DNA of 64,000 nucleotides from Leclercia adecarboxylata (GCF_006874705.1 NZ_CP035382.1:1860001-1924000); one strand, 5' to 3'; positions 43,583 through 54,355 are shown, numbered from the stretch's first letter. The notes: a model not told the origin generated them from the letters alone. Translations and numbers: made by a program.

Positions 43583-45271
43583 ATGGCAAGTTCGGGCACA
43601 ACATCACACAAGACGCGTTTCACTGGCGCGCAGTTAATCGTTCATTTGTTGGAACGTCAGGGCATTACCACGGTTGCGGGTATTCCTGGTGGGACGGTAC
43701 TCCCGCTGTATGACGCCTTAAGCCAGAGCACGCAGATTCGCCACGTGCTGGCGCGTCACGAGCAGGGTGCAGGCTTTATCGCGCAGGGCATGGCGCGAAC
43801 CCAGGGCAAACCGGCGGTCTGTATGGCCTGTAGCGGGCCGGGCGCCACCAACCTGGTCACCGCCATCGCCGACGCGCGTCTCGACTCTATTCCGTTAGTC
43901 TGCATTACCGGCCAGGTGCCGGCCTCGATGATCGGCACCGATGCATTTCAGGAAGTGGACACCTACGGCATCTCTATCCCCATCACCAAGCACAACTATT
44001 TAGTGCGCGATATCAGCGAATTACCGCAGGTTATCAGCGATGCGTTCCGTATCGCCCAGTCCGGTCGTCCGGGCCCGGTGTGGATAGACATTCCTAAGGA
44101 TGTGCAGACCGCTGAAATTGAGATCGACGTGCTGCCGGAGCCCGGCACCCGCGCGCCATCGCCAGCGTTCAGCGCAGACAGCGTGCGTGAAGCCGCCGCA
44201 ATGATTAACGCCGCACAGCGCCCGGTGCTCTATCTGGGCGGCGGGGTGATTGATGCGCCAGACGCGGTGCGCACCCTGGCAGAAAAAGCCAGCCTGCCGA
44301 CCACCATGACCCTGATGGCGCTGGGCATGCTGCCAAAAGCGCACCCGCTGTCGCTGGGGATGCTCGGCATGCACGGCGCGCGCAGCACCAACTTTATTCT
44401 GCAGGAGGCGGATCTGCTGATCGTTCTCGGGGCACGTTTTGATGACCGGGCGATTGGCAAAACCGAGCAGTTCTGCCCGAATGCCAAAATTATTCATGTG
44501 GATATCGACCGCGCGGAGCTGGGCAAAATCAAGCAGCCGCACGTGGCGATTCAGGGCGACGTCAACGAGGTGCTGGCGCAGCTGCTGCCGCATATCGACG
44601 CCACCCCGCGCAGCGCGTGGCATCAGCAGGTAAGCGGGTTACAGCAGGAGTTCCCGGGCGCCATCCCAACCGAAGGCGATCCGCTCAGCCACTACGGGCT
44701 GATTAATGCCGTGGCCGCCTGCGTGGACGACAGCGCCATCATCACCACCGACGTCGGTCAGCATCAGATGTGGACCGCTCAGGCCTATCCGCTGAACCGT
44801 CCGCGCCAGTGGCTGACCTCCGGCGGGCTGGGGACCATGGGCTTTGGCCTGCCTGCGGCAGTAGGCGCGGCGCTCGCCAATCCGGACCGCAAGGTGATCT
44901 GCTTCTCCGGCGACGGTAGCCTGATGATGAACATTCAGGAAATGGCGACTGCGGCGGAAAACCAGCTGGATGTGAAAATCATCCTGATGAACAACGAGGC
45001 GCTGGGGCTGGTTCACCAGCAGCAGAGTCTGTTCTACAAGCAGGGCGTGTTTGCGGCGACCTATCCGGGGATGATTAACTTTATGCAGATTGCCGCCGGT
45101 TTTGGCCTGCATACCTGCGATCTGAATGCCGAAGAGGATGCCCACGCGGCGCTGCAGGCGGCGATCTCACGCCCGGGCCCGGCGCTGATCCACGTCCGTA
45201 TCGATCCACAACAAAAAGTCTATCCGATGGTCCCACCCGGTGCGGCCAATACTGAAATGGTGGGGGAATAA
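43583..45271 (+). CDS. ilvB: IlvB, acetolactate synthase I large subunit
   Basis: 562 residues, as in E. coli. Thiamine-diphosphate enzyme that condenses two pyruvates (or pyruvate with 2-oxobutyrate) in valine, leucine and isoleucine synthesis. The catalytic Glu is in ARHEQGAGFIAQGMAR (about residue 60), and the ThDP/Mg motif is FSGDGSLMMNIQEMATAAENQLDVKII, cut here by description only. AHAS I is relatively valine-resistant and is favoured on poor carbon sources. Followed 3 bp later by ilvN. Confidence 0.97.
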   Translation: MASSGTTSHKTRFTGAQLIVHLLERQGITTVAGIPGGTVLPLYDALSQSTQIRHVLARHEQGAGFIAQGMARTQGKPAVCMACSGPGATNLVTAIADARLDSIPLVCITGQVPASMIGTDAFQEVDTYGISIPITKHNYLVRDISELPQVISDAFRIAQSGRPGPVWIDIPKDVQTAEIEIDVLPEPGTRAPSPAFSADSVREAAAMINAAQRPVLYLGGGVIDAPDAVRTLAEKASLPTTMTLMALGMLPKAHPLSLGMLGMHGARSTNFILQEADLLIVLGARFDDRAIGKTEQFCPNAKIIHVDIDRAELGKIKQPHVAIQGDVNEVLAQLLPHIDATPRSAWHQQVSGLQQEFPGAIPTEGDPLSHYGLINAVAACVDDSAIITTDVGQHQMWTAQAYPLNRPRQWLTSGGLGTMGFGLPAAVGAALANPDRKVICFSGDGSLMMNIQEMATAAENQLDVKIILMNNEALGLVHQQQSLFYKQGVFAATYPGMINFMQIAAGFGLHTCDLNAEEDAHAALQAAISRPGPALIHVRIDPQQKVYPMVPPGAANTEMVGE

Positions 45272-45274
45272 GCC

Positions 45275-45562
45275 ATGCAAAAACAAAATGATAACGTCAT
45301 CCTGGAGCTTACCGTCCGCAACCATCCCGGGGTCATGACCCACGTCTGCGGGCTGTTTGCCCGCCGCGCGTTCAACGTGGAAGGCATTCTCTGTCTGCCG
45401 ATTCAGGGCAGCGAACACAGCCGCATCTGGCTGCTGGTGAATGACGATCAGCGGCTGGAGCAGATGATGGCGCAGATCGACAAGCTGGAGGATGTGGTGA
45501 AAGTGGTGCGCAACCAGTCCGATCCGACCATGTTTAACAAAATTGCGGTGTTCTTCGAGTAA
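45275..45562 (+). CDS. ilvN: IlvN, acetolactate synthase I regulatory subunit
   Basis: 95 residues (E. coli 96). Single ACT domain: [29 protein letters not shown], residues about 9-37, with the HPG turn that binds valine. It raises IlvB activity and gives valine feedback inhibition. It lies 3 bp after ilvB on the same transcript. Confidence 0.97.
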   Translation: MQKQNDNVILELTVRNHPGVMTHVCGLFARRAFNVEGILCLPIQGSEHSRIWLLVNDDQRLEQMMAQIDKLEDVVKVVRNQSDPTMFNKIAVFFE

Positions 45563-45584
45563 ATCACTTAAGGTAAGCGGCTTT

Positions 45585-45664
45585 GCCGGATGGCGCTGCG
45601 CTTATCCGGCCTACAAGGACTTTACCCGTAGGCCAGATAAGGCGTTTACGCCGCCATCCGGCGC
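45585..45664. repeat. BIME: two REP units between ilvN and uhpA
   Basis: GCCGGATGGCGCTGCGCTTATCCGGC, then CTACAAGGACTTTACCCGTAGG, and an opposing unit AAGGCGTTTACGCCGCCATCCGGC. It may stabilise the ilvBN mRNA 3' end or bind gyrase. Confidence 0.88.
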
Positions 45665-45686
45665 GTTCACGCATCAGGATCCAGCC

Positions 45687-46277
45687 ATGACCACCATCGC
45701 CCTTATCGACGATCACCTTATCGTCCGTTCCGGATTTGCCCAGCTGCTGAGCCTGGAGCCCGATTTTCAGGTGGTGGCCGAGTTTGGTTCCGGTCGCGAG
45801 GCGCTGGCCGGTCTGCCGGGACGCGGGGTGCAGGTCTGTATCTGCGATATCTCGATGCCGGATCTCTCCGGGCTGGAGCTGCTGAGCCAGCTGCCGAAGG
45901 GGATGTCGACCATCATGCTCTCGGTCCACGACAGCCCGGCGCTGGTGGAACAGGCCCTGAACGCGGGCGCACGCGGGTTCCTCTCCAAACGCTGTAGCCC
46001 GGACGAGCTGATTGCCGCCGTGCGCACCGTCGCTACCGGCGGCTGCTACCTGACGCCGGACATTGCCATCAAGCTGGCGGCCGGACGCCAGGATCCGCTC
46101 ACCCGACGTGAACGCCAGGTGGCGGAAAAGCTGGCCCAGGGGATGGCAGTGAAGGAGATCGCCGTTGAGCTTGGTCTGTCGCCCAAAACCGTCCACGTTC
46201 ACCGCGCCAACCTGATGGAAAAACTGGGCGTCAGCAACGACGTCGAGCTGGCTCGCCGCATGTTTGACGGCTGGTAA
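45687..46277 (+). CDS. uhpA: UhpA, response regulator for hexose-phosphate uptake
   Basis: 196 residues, as in E. coli, from ATG 45687 ([21 protein letters not shown]). Receiver domain residues 1-120 with phospho-acceptor Asp54 in CICDISMPD; NarL/LuxR-type DNA-binding domain at about 134-196 ([22 protein letters not shown]). When phosphorylated by UhpB it activates uhpT. Its TAA overlaps the uhpB ATG by one base. Confidence 0.97.
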   Translation: MTTIALIDDHLIVRSGFAQLLSLEPDFQVVAEFGSGREALAGLPGRGVQVCICDISMPDLSGLELLSQLPKGMSTIMLSVHDSPALVEQALNAGARGFLSKRCSPDELIAAVRTVATGGCYLTPDIAIKLAAGRQDPLTRRERQVAEKLAQGMAVKEIAVELGLSPKTVHVHRANLMEKLGVSNDVELARRMFDGW

Positions 46278-47782
46278 TGAATTCCCTTTTCTCCCGGCTG
46301 GTGGCGGTGGTCGCCAGCTTCTTCATCTTCTCTGCCGCGTGGTTCTGCCTGTGGAGCATCAGTCTGCATCTGGTAGAGCGCCCGGAGCTGGCGGTATTGC
46401 TCTTTCCCTTCGGCCTGCGGCTGGGGCTGATGCTGCAATGCCCGCGCGGCTACTGGCCCGTTTTGCTCGGTGCTGAATGGCTGATGCTGGCCTGGCTGGC
46501 ACAGCAAGTGGCGCTGGCGCATCTGCCCTTATTGATGACCGGAAGCGTGCTGACGCTTATTCCCGTGGCGCTGATCTCCCGCTATCGTCACCAGCGCGAC
46601 TGGCGCACCCTGCTGGGTCAGGGAGCGGCGCTGATTGCCGCCGCGCTGCTACAGTCCCTGCCGTGGGCGGGCGGAAAGGAGATGCTCAACGCGCTGCTGC
46701 TGACCCTGACCGGCGGCCTGACGCTGGCCCCGACCTGTCTCGTTATCTGGCACTACCTCACCAGCACCGTCTGGCAGCCGCTCGGGCCGGCGCTGGTTTC
46801 GCAGCCGGTGAACTGGCGGGCGCGGCATTTGATTGGTTATGTGCTGCTGTTTGTGGTGAGTCTGTGGCTCCAGCTTGGCCTCCCCGCCGAGCTGTCGCGC
46901 TTTACCCCGTTCTGCCTGGCTCTGCCGATTATCGCCCTCGCCTGGCACTACGGCTGGCAGGGGGCGCTGATCGCCACCCTGATGAACGCCATTGCGCTGA
47001 TTGCCAGCCAGACCTGGCACGATCACCCTGTGGATCTGCTGCTCTCCCTGCTGGCCCAGAGCCTGACCGGGCTGCTGCTCGGGGCGGGCATTCAGCGTCT
47101 GCGCGAGCTGAACCAGTCCCTGCAAACCGAGCTGGCGCGCAATCGCCGCCTTGCCGAGCGGCTGCTGGAGACCGAAGAGCACGTCCGCCGCGAAGTGGCC
47201 CGCGAACTGCACGACGATATCGGCCAGACCATCACCGCCATCCGCACCCAGGCGGGCATCGTTCAGCGCCTGGCCCCGGACAACGCCGGGGTGAAGCAGG
47301 GCGGGGCGCATATCGAGCAGCTCTCGCTGGGGGTGTATGACTCGGTGCGCCGTCTGCTGGGTCGGCTGCGCCCGCGCCAGCTGGACGATCTGTCCCTTGA
47401 GCAGGCGGTACGCTCCCTGATGCGCGAGATGGAGCTGGAGAGTCGCGGCATCGTCAGCCATCTCGACTGGGATATCGACGAAACGGCGCTGAGCGAAGGC
47501 CAGCGCGTTACCCTGTTCCGCGTCTGTCAGGAGGGGCTGAACAATATCGTTAAGCACGCCAGCGCCAGCGCGGTGACGTTGCAGGGCTGGCAGCAGGATG
47601 AGTGGCTGCGGCTGATGATTGAAGACGACGGCTGCGGTCTGCCGCCGGGCTCCGGCCAGCAGGGGTTTGGCCTGGCGGGGATGCGCGAGCGCGTGAAGGC
47701 GCTGGGCGGTACGCTGAATATCTCCTGCACCCACGGGACGCGCGTCAGCGTCAGTTTGCCGCTAAGGACACAGCATGTTTAA
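46277..47782 (+). CDS. uhpB: UhpB, membrane sensor kinase
   Basis: 501 residues (E. coli 500). An N-terminal MASE1-like region of eight or so helices (about 1-285) precedes a HisKA_3 domain with the phospho-acceptor His in [21 protein letters not shown]-terminal HATPase with [12 protein letters not shown] and [10 protein letters not shown] follows. It receives the external glucose-6-phosphate signal through UhpC and phosphorylates UhpA. It overlaps uhpC by 8 bp. Confidence 0.97.
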   Translation: MNSLFSRLVAVVASFFIFSAAWFCLWSISLHLVERPELAVLLFPFGLRLGLMLQCPRGYWPVLLGAEWLMLAWLAQQVALAHLPLLMTGSVLTLIPVALISRYRHQRDWRTLLGQGAALIAAALLQSLPWAGGKEMLNALLLTLTGGLTLAPTCLVIWHYLTSTVWQPLGPALVSQPVNWRARHLIGYVLLFVVSLWLQLGLPAELSRFTPFCLALPIIALAWHYGWQGALIATLMNAIALIASQTWHDHPVDLLLSLLAQSLTGLLLGAGIQRLRELNQSLQTELARNRRLAERLLETEEHVRREVARELHDDIGQTITAIRTQAGIVQRLAPDNAGVKQGGAHIEQLSLGVYDSVRRLLGRLRPRQLDDLSLEQAVRSLMREMELESRGIVSHLDWDIDETALSEGQRVTLFRVCQEGLNNIVKHASASAVTLQGWQQDEWLRLMIEDDGCGLPPGSGQQGFGLAGMRERVKALGGTLNISCTHGTRVSVSLPLRTQHV

Positions 47783-49094
47783 AACCCCCGTCAACGCAGC
47801 CCCGATCGGCGACAAAGCCGAGATCGACGCCCGCTATCGCTACTGGCGTCGCCACATCCTAATCACCATCTGGCTGGGCTACGCGCTGTTCTATTTCACC
47901 CGCAAAAGCTTCAACGCCGCCGCGCCGGAGATCCTCGCCAGCGGGGTGATGACCCGCACCGATATCGGCCTGCTGGCGACGCTGTTTTACATTACCTACG
48001 GCCTGTCGAAGTTCTTCTCCGGCATCGTCAGCGACCGTTCTAACGCCCGCTATTTTATGGGCGTCGGGCTGATCGCCACCGGGGTGGTGAACATCCTGTT
48101 CGGCTTCTCCACCTCGCTGTGGGCCTTTGCCCTGCTGTGGGCGCTGAACGCCTTTTTCCAGGGCTGGGGCTCGCCAGTCTGCGCCCGCCTGCTCACCAGC
48201 TGGTATTCGCGCACCGAGCGCGGCGGCTGGTGGGCCATCTGGAACACCGCGCATAACGTTGGCGGGGCGCTGATCCCCATCGTGGTGGGCGCGGCGGCGC
48301 TGCACTACGGCTGGCGGGCAGGGATGATGATTGCGGGCGGTCTGGCGATTGTCGCCGGGCTGTTCCTCTGCTGGCGGCTGCGCGACAGGCCGCAAACCGT
48401 GGGCCTGCCTGCGGTGGGCGACTGGCGGCACGACGCGCTGGAGATCGCCCAGCAGCAGGAGGGAGCAGGGCTGACCCGCCGGGAGATCCTCACCCGGTAC
48501 GTGCTGCTGAACCCCTGGATCTGGCTGCTGTCGCTCTGCTACGTGCTGGTCTACGTGGTGCGGGCGGCGATCAACGACTGGGGCAATCTGTATATGTCCG
48601 AGACGCTCGGCGTCGATCTGGTCACCGCCAACTCGGCGGTATCGATGTTTGAGCTGGGCGGATTTATCGGCGCGCTGGTGGCGGGCTGGGGGTCGGACAA
48701 GCTGTTCAACGGCAACCGCGGGCCAATGAACCTGATCTTCGCCGCCGGGATTTTGCTCTCCGTCGGCTCCCTGTGGCTGATGCCCTTTGCCAGCTACGTG
48801 ATGCAGGCGGCCTGCTTCTTCACCACCGGTTTCTTCGTGTTTGGCCCGCAGATGCTGATCGGCATGGCGGCGGCCGAGTGTTCACACAAGGACGCGGCAG
48901 GGGCGGCGACGGGCTTTGTCGGCCTGTTTGCCTATCTTGGCGCGTCGCTCTCCGGCTGGCCGCTGGCGCGGGTGATCGACACCTGGCACTGGAGCGGATT
49001 CTTTGCGGTCATCGCCATCGCGGCGGGGATTTCCGCGCTGCTGCTACTGCCGTTTTTGCATGCCCAGGCGCCGCGCGAGGCCAGCGAAGCGTGA
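47775..49094 (+). CDS. uhpC: UhpC, glucose-6-phosphate receptor (MFS)
   Basis: 439 residues, as in E. coli. Organophosphate:phosphate antiporter family, 12 helices, homologous to UhpT but used as a sensor that detects external glucose-6-phosphate and activates UhpB. Readable signatures are [16 protein letters not shown] in TM1 and [35 protein letters not shown]. Overlaps uhpB. Confidence 0.96.
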   Translation: MFKTPVNAAPIGDKAEIDARYRYWRRHILITIWLGYALFYFTRKSFNAAAPEILASGVMTRTDIGLLATLFYITYGLSKFFSGIVSDRSNARYFMGVGLIATGVVNILFGFSTSLWAFALLWALNAFFQGWGSPVCARLLTSWYSRTERGGWWAIWNTAHNVGGALIPIVVGAAALHYGWRAGMMIAGGLAIVAGLFLCWRLRDRPQTVGLPAVGDWRHDALEIAQQQEGAGLTRREILTRYVLLNPWIWLLSLCYVLVYVVRAAINDWGNLYMSETLGVDLVTANSAVSMFELGGFIGALVAGWGSDKLFNGNRGPMNLIFAAGILLSVGSLWLMPFASYVMQAACFFTTGFFVFGPQMLIGMAAAECSHKDAAGAATGFVGLFAYLGASLSGWPLARVIDTWHWSGFFAVIAIAAGISALLLLPFLHAQAPREASEA

Positions 49095-49226
49095 TGCGCC
49101 TCACCTTTTCGCCCTGAGTGGCGCAAAACTAAGAAATTTTCCCGGTTCCGCCTGGACGCTGTCTCAGGCGCCACTCCCGACTGATTTTTACAATGCGATA
49201 AAAATCAGCTCGGGAGAGATTTATTC
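49095..49226 (+). promoter_or_regulatory. uhpT control region
   Basis: The 132-bp uhpC-uhpT spacer contains a 9-bp inverted repeat GAGTGGCGC (49116-49124) / GCGCCACTC (49168-49176), each beside a CCTGA or TCAGG element. UhpA is known to bind upstream of uhpT in E. coli, and these repeats are the likely sites; the assignment is inference. Confidence 0.5.
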
Positions 49227-50618
49227 ATGCTGGCCTTCTTAAACCAGGTGCGCAAGCCGACCCTGGATCTGCCGCTCGATGTGCGGCGCAAAATGTGGTT
49301 CAAACCCTTCATGCAGTCCTATCTGGTGGTCTTTATCGGCTACCTGACCATGTACCTGATCCGCAAAAACTTTAACATCGCCCAGAACGATATGATCTCC
49401 ACCTACGGGCTGAGCATGACCCAACTGGGGATGATTGGTCTCGGCTTCTCCATCACCTACGGGGTGGGGAAAACCCTGGTTTCCTATTACGCCGACGGCA
49501 AAAACACCAAGCAGTTCCTGCCGTTTATGCTGATCCTCTCCGCCATCTGTATGCTCGGCTTCAGCGCCAGCATGGGCGCGGGCTCGGTCAGCCTGTTTAT
49601 GATGATCGCCTTCTACGCCCTGAGCGGTTTCTTCCAGAGTACCGGCGGGTCGTGCAGCTACTCCACCATCACCAAATGGACCCCGCGCCGTAAGCGCGGT
49701 TCGTACCTCGGGATGTGGAACATCTCCCACAACCTCGGCGGGGCGGGTGCGGCAGGCGTGGCGCTGTTCGGCGCGAACGTCCTGTTCGACGGCCACGTCA
49801 TCGGCATGTTTATCTTCCCGTCGATTATCGCCCTGATCGTCGGCTTTATCGGCCTGCGCTACGGCAGCGACTCCCCGGAATCCTATGGCCTGGGTAAAGC
49901 CGAAGAGCTGTTTGACGAAGAGATCAGCGAAGAGGACAAAGAGACCGAAGAGAACGAGATGACCAAATGGCAGATCTTTGTTGAGTACGTGCTGAAAAAC
50001 AAAGTGATCTGGCTGCTCTGCTTCTCGAACATCTTCCTGTATGTGGTGCGTATCGGTATCGACCAGTGGTCGACCGTGTATGCCTTCCAGGAGCTGAAGC
50101 TTTCCAAAGAGGTGGCGATTCAGGGCTTCACCCTGTTCGAAGTGGGCGCGCTGGTCGGCACCCTGCTGTGGGGCTGGCTCTCCGATCTCGCCAACGGTCG
50201 TCGCGCGCTGGTAGCCTGCGTCGCGCTGGCGCTGATTATCGCCACGCTCGGCGTCTACCAGCATGCCAGCAACCAGTACGTTTATCTGGCGTCCCTGTTC
50301 GCGCTCGGCTTCCTGGTGTTTGGTCCGCAATTACTGATCGGCGTGGCGGCAGTGGGCTTCGTCCCGAAAAAAGCGATCGGCGCCGCCGATGGGATTAAAG
50401 GCACCTTCGCCTACCTGATCGGCGACAGCTTCGCCAAACTGGGTCTGGGGATGATCGCCGACGGCACGCCGATCTTCGGCCTCACCGGCTGGGCGGGCAC
50501 CTTTGCCGCGCTGGATGCGGCAGCCATCGGCTGTATCGTCCTGATGGCGATGGTCGCGGTGCTGGAAGAGCGCAAAATTCGCCGCGAAAAAGGTGCACAG
50601 AAATTAAAAGTAGCTTGA
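49227..50618 (+). CDS. uhpT: UhpT, hexose-6-phosphate:phosphate antiporter
   Basis: 463 residues, as in E. coli. MFS transporter that exchanges glucose-6-phosphate, fosfomycin and related compounds for internal phosphate. The N-terminal [20 protein letters not shown] carries the phosphate-binding Arg; an acidic loop ([20 protein letters not shown]) lies between the two six-helix halves. Full-length and undamaged, so fosfomycin uptake by this route should work. Followed by a strong terminator. Confidence 0.97.
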   Translation: MLAFLNQVRKPTLDLPLDVRRKMWFKPFMQSYLVVFIGYLTMYLIRKNFNIAQNDMISTYGLSMTQLGMIGLGFSITYGVGKTLVSYYADGKNTKQFLPFMLILSAICMLGFSASMGAGSVSLFMMIAFYALSGFFQSTGGSCSYSTITKWTPRRKRGSYLGMWNISHNLGGAGAAGVALFGANVLFDGHVIGMFIFPSIIALIVGFIGLRYGSDSPESYGLGKAEELFDEEISEEDKETEENEMTKWQIFVEYVLKNKVIWLLCFSNIFLYVVRIGIDQWSTVYAFQELKLSKEVAIQGFTLFEVGALVGTLLWGWLSDLANGRRALVACVALALIIATLGVYQHASNQYVYLASLFALGFLVFGPQLLIGVAAVGFVPKKAIGAADGIKGTFAYLIGDSFAKLGLGMIADGTPIFGLTGWAGTFAALDAAAIGCIVLMAMVAVLEERKIRREKGAQKLKVA

Positions 50619-50657
50619 GTGTGAGAATTGCACATAAGCGATAAAGTGACTGAATTT

Positions 50658-50699
50658 GCAGGGCTTAAATTTCTCATTCAAGCCCTGCTGATTTTTTTC
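50658..50699 (+). terminator. Terminator after uhpT
   Basis: GCAGGGCTT / AAGCCCTGC stem with a 13-base loop, then TGATTTTTTT. Confidence 0.9.
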
Positions 50700-50784
50700 A
50701 GACTAAATTAATTGCTTTAGGAAATTCTTTTCTGGTTTGTATAATTAATTTTCACACTTGACATTTAGTCCATGATTTTTAACT

Positions 50785-51642
50785 TCAGGATCTATATCTC
50801 CTCTTACTTCTGAAGTTTTTTATTTTTAACAAAACCATTTTTCGTGATTCATATGCAGATATTAATCCCATCAAATGTTTAAATAAAATAAAAACTAAAA
50901 AAGCTAATGTGATTGATACAATATAGAAAAATAATTGCTGTTCTTTGATTTTTCTTTCTATAAAAATCTGATCTTCTTTGCTGCTGAAAGATTTGCATAT
51001 CAGATTGAATGTTTTTTCATCCATTAATTTAATGATGCTTTTTGGTGGTGTGGCTGAATTATTTGCAATACAAGTGGTTTTGTTGATTACCCATGGCTTT
51101 TTTTTATTGGTTAACATATGCTCTGTGGCTTGATTTTTGTTTATCCAAAACCATCCTGTATTTTCTAATTTAATAAGAAATGCTGGTTTTAGCGCAACAT
51201 CAATTGCTGGAAATAATGCAAAAAACGGGACAAAAATGCTTAAAAAGACTAGGGTAAAATATATCTTATTAACTTTTTTTATTTTTAGATTTTCAATGTC
51301 TAGGTGGTTTTTTAGTTTTGATATAAGCCTGAAATCTAACTCGTAAGTTCGAATCCATAACTCAAATCTACTAATCTGTCTTTTGGATATAGCATTAGTA
51401 TTGTAGTGGAAATTGAATTTTTCAATATCTATAATCTCATCGATGAGATCGTTGTTGTTTTTTTTACTGTTTCCTATAAGAAATATGAACAACTTATTGG
51501 AAATTGAGAATCCAGATTTTGCCTTCCATTTGATGTAAAAAGTAAAAGCTAGAACAGTGAAAAAAATAATTGCTGAAAATACATATTTATTATCAATAAG
51601 TTCCGATAAATATGAAAGTAAAGTATTAAATGATGCATCCAT
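50785..51642 (-). CDS. Orphan AT-rich membrane protein, unknown function
   Basis: 285 residues from the ATG at 51640-51642 (MDASFNTLLSYLSE), preceded by AAGAG; a TTG two codons earlier is possible. Three membrane segments are visible: about residues 22-41 (VFSAIIFFTVLAFTFYIKW), 126-150 (IYFTLVFLSIFVPFFALFP) and 236-258 (LFFYIVSITLAFLVFILF). A basic soluble part (about 45-120) and a central soluble part rich in Asn/Lys lie between them. It may belong to a DUF6216-like group, but I cannot confirm this. Codon use is strikingly AT-biased beside GC-rich neighbours, which suggests recent transfer. No partner gene is adjacent. Confidence 0.7.
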   Translation of the reverse strand: MDASFNTLLSYLSELIDNKYVFSAIIFFTVLAFTFYIKWKAKSGFSISNKLFIFLIGNSKKNNNDLIDEIIDIEKFNFHYNTNAISKRQISRFELWIRTYELDFRLISKLKNHLDIENLKIKKVNKIYFTLVFLSIFVPFFALFPAIDVALKPAFLIKLENTGWFWINKNQATEHMLTNKKKPWVINKTTCIANNSATPPKSIIKLMDEKTFNLICKSFSSKEDQIFIERKIKEQQLFFYIVSITLAFLVFILFKHLMGLISAYESRKMVLLKIKNFRSKRRYRS

Positions 51643-52166
51643 TGTCAATTCTCTTAATAATTGCTGCGGCGCTGAAAGTCAAGTTTTTTGAAGCCAACTT
51701 CATCAGGTGTCTGGAGCTTTTGCTATCCCCTATAAATAAGTCTATATTTTAAAGTTAATTGTTTCGATTGGTTTTTCTTGGTTATTATATCCTTAGAGAG
51801 ATTGAAGCATCAATCTCTGCTGAACTGCTTTTGTAGGGCTTATCAAATTTTGGAAGTTACCATTATAATAATGGTAATACGTCGCCTGCATTAACTAAAC
51901 ATCTTTACCAACTCTTTTTCTGGACATAAATTCTCCATGTTGCAGAAAAGCTGTAACCGAGCGTAGGGAACGAATAATTGAGCGCAGTGACGTTTTTTGT
52001 CAGGGCAGTGCACATCCGAATAAAAGCATGGTGGCGCTGACTGAGCAGTCGAAAGGTTGGCTGGATTTTTTGCGCATCGGTACTTCCTGCCTTCATCAGC
52101 GTCACCACTTTCGGGCGTAGGAACCTAGTTGATAATTACCTATAAATTGCGTAAAGAGGCTGCCTC
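51643..52166. other. AT-rich spacer without a supported gene
   Basis: 524 bp between the orphan membrane gene and the decayed gene. A 67-codon minus-strand frame (51905-52108) starts at GTG, has no good ribosome site, and ends in a family I do not recognise. It may be a remnant. The segment just upstream of the membrane gene is AT-rich and probably contains its promoter. No terminal repeats or integrase were seen. Confidence 0.4.
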
Positions 52167-52670
52167 ATGACTATTATCCCATCTCCATACTTTTTCTGAG
52201 TATGACGAAAAATTTACTAAGCAGTTAATTGCCCATTCGCTTCCGTCTACTGCGGATTTCTTTGAGATTGCAAGTTTCTATGCCGCATTTGCGAATGTGC
52301 CTGTCGAAACAGACTATTCCGCAGCACGCAATGCCTGGTGCGGACGATTATTCAATGCGCTTATGCATATGGAAAGGCTCTGCCAAAATGACTTGCCTAA
52401 ACATTTAATCGACCAACTTTCTGCAGAAGAAATACCCGTTTCTATTATGCTTGAATTTTGCATGATCTCGTCTGCTTGTCGGCTGATTTTGTAACGGAAC
52501 CTTATATTCAGCGACAGAAAACGCTCTGATTTGCTTAAGGATGAGCGACAAGTTGCTATTTCTGCCGCTTCAATAATTCCAGTAATAACCTGTTCAACAC
52601 ACCAGAATGTAGCAACTGAGACAATACTTTTACCCCGCTTTACACATCCGCTCCGCCCCATGCTCTACAG
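52167..52670 (+). pseudogene. Decayed gene of unknown family, at least two or three frameshifts
   Basis: A coding-like message can be followed only by changing frame. It starts at MTIIPSPYF (ATG 52167) and shifts near 52190 to EYDEKFTKQLIAHSLP and on through ETDYSAARNAWCGRLFN and LPKHLIDQLSAEEIPV to about 52470. It shifts again to ADFVTEPYIQRQKTL, and near 52525 to SDLLKDERQVAISAASIIPVI. The pieces are amphipathic and look like a soluble helical protein. I do not recognise the family. It marks the region between uhpT and yicN as an old insertion site undergoing loss. Confidence 0.55.
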
Positions 52671-52728
52671 TGTTATTTCGCTGCCGCCTTTCGCGCAGCT
52701 TTAGCCCCTTTGCTAATGGAGAGCTTGC

Positions 52729-53733
52729 ATGTTGACCCGACGATTGCCCTGCCTTGCCCTGCTGGTGGCGCTGGCATCACCCGTGATGGCGGCCGATACC
52801 CCCACCTACGGCGAGAAGCTGGAAGGTTTTGACTACGCCTGGCCGGTGAAACACTTCACCTTTACCTCGCAAAATCAGTCTCTGGATATGGCTTATCTGG
52901 ACGTGAAGCCGGAAAAAGCCAACGGCCACACCGTGGTGCTGATGCACGGTAAAAATTTCTGCGCCGGCACTTGGGACGGCACTATTCGCGCCCTTACCGC
53001 CAGTGGCTACCGCGTGGTGGCCCCGGATCAGATCGGTTTCTGTAAATCCACCAAGCCGGAACGCTATCAGTACAGCTTCCAGCAGCTGGCGGATAACACC
53101 CACGCGTTGCTGAAAACGCTCGGCGTCGATCGCGTGACGGTGATCGGACACTCGACCGGCGGCATGCTGGCCACCCGCTACGCGCTGATGTGGCCGCAGC
53201 AGGTGGAGCAGCTGGTGATGGTCAATCCGATAGGTCTTGAGGACTGGAAAGCGCGCGGCGTGCCGCATATTACCGTCGACCAGTGGTATCAGCGTGAGCT
53301 GAAAACCAGCGCCGACGGCATCCGGCAGTACGAGAAAAATACCTACTATGCCGGGGAGTGGAAGCCGGAATACGAGCGCTGGGTCACCATGCTCGCCGGG
53401 CTGAACAACGGGCCGGGCAAAGAGCGTGTGGCCTGGAACTCGGCCCTGCTCTACGACATGATCTACACCCAGCCGGTGATCTATGAATTCAGCGAGCTGA
53501 AGATGCCGGTATTATTGATGATCGGCACAAAGGACAACACTGCCATCGGGAAAGATCTCGCCCCGCCGGAGGTGCGCAAGACGCTCGGCAACTACGCGGT
53601 GCTGGGCCAGGAGACGGCTAAGCGTATTCCGCACGCCACCCTGGTCGAGTTTAACGACATGGGCCACGCGCCGCAGATGCAGGATCCGCAGCGTTTCCAT
53701 GAGGCGCTGCTGAAAGGGCTTCAGGCGCGCTGA
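52729..53733 (+). CDS. Exported alpha/beta hydrolase
   Basis: 334 residues. A signal peptide of about 21 residues (RRLPCLALLVALASPVMA-A) predicts a periplasmic enzyme. Alpha/beta-hydrolase fold: oxyanion region VLMHGKNFCAGTW, nucleophile Ser142 in GHSTGG, acid Asp in MIGTKDNTAIG, and His in FNDMGHAPQMQDP near the C-terminus. A helical cap lies between about residues 165 and 250. It resembles esterases and haloalkane-dehalogenase-like hydrolases; the substrate is unknown. It has its own start after GGAGAG and stands alone between the decayed gene and yicN. Confidence 0.85.
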   Translation: MLTRRLPCLALLVALASPVMAADTPTYGEKLEGFDYAWPVKHFTFTSQNQSLDMAYLDVKPEKANGHTVVLMHGKNFCAGTWDGTIRALTASGYRVVAPDQIGFCKSTKPERYQYSFQQLADNTHALLKTLGVDRVTVIGHSTGGMLATRYALMWPQQVEQLVMVNPIGLEDWKARGVPHITVDQWYQRELKTSADGIRQYEKNTYYAGEWKPEYERWVTMLAGLNNGPGKERVAWNSALLYDMIYTQPVIYEFSELKMPVLLMIGTKDNTAIGKDLAPPEVRKTLGNYAVLGQETAKRIPHATLVEFNDMGHAPQMQDPQRFHEALLKGLQAR

Positions 53734-53897
53734 CTGGTCTTTAACCGCACGCCAATATTCGCCCGGGTGCCTTCCCCGGGCGGATATCTTTTTTCATGAC
53801 CCCAATCCACTGTTTCTCCGTTCATTAATCCGACGTTGCCTGCTGTCGATACCCGGCATTTCCCGATATCATGCTCGGCTAACCCTAAGGAGAGTTC

Positions 53898-54350
53898 ATG
53901 GTCTGGATAATGCTGGCTACGCTGGCCGTGGTATTTGTGGTGGGCTTTCGCGTCATGACGTCGGGACCCCGGCGCGCGATTCGTCGTCTCAGCGAGCGTC
54001 TGGGCATTACCCCGGTTCCCGTAGAATCGATGATCGACCAGTTTGGCAAAAGCGCCGGGAATGAGTTTATCCGCTATCTGGAGCGCCCGGACGAAGCGCA
54101 CCTGCAGAATGCCGCCCAGGTGCTGCTGATCTGGCAGGTGTGCATTGTCGACAGCAGTGAAAACAACCTGCTGAGCTGGTATCGCCTGCTGCGCAAGGCG
54201 CGTCTCGCCGCGCCGATCACCGATGCCCAGATCCGCATGGCGCTCGGCTTTATGCGCGATATGGAGCCCGATCCGTACGAGTTTAACGCTTTTCAGCTGC
54301 GCTATAACCAGCTCTTCCTGCCGGAAGAGGGGGTCTTCTTCCTGCATTGA
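53898..54350 (+). CDS. yicN: YicN, DUF1198 protein
   Basis: 150 residues, as in E. coli. One N-terminal membrane helix (VWIMLATLAVVFVVGFRVM, residues 2-20) is followed by a cytoplasmic helical domain of the DUF1198 family. Function unknown. AAGGAG precedes the ATG. Upstream of nepI as in E. coli, with a REP pair between. Confidence 0.92.
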   Translation: MVWIMLATLAVVFVVGFRVMTSGPRRAIRRLSERLGITPVPVESMIDQFGKSAGNEFIRYLERPDEAHLQNAAQVLLIWQVCIVDSSENNLLSWYRLLRKARLAAPITDAQIRMALGFMRDMEPDPYEFNAFQLRYNQLFLPEEGVFFLH

Positions 54351-54355
54351 TATTC

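Noticed and set aside
51905-52108. 67-codon minus-strand frame as a gene
   Set aside because: GTG start without a ribosome site and no recognised family; possibly a remnant, so only noted within the spacer entry.
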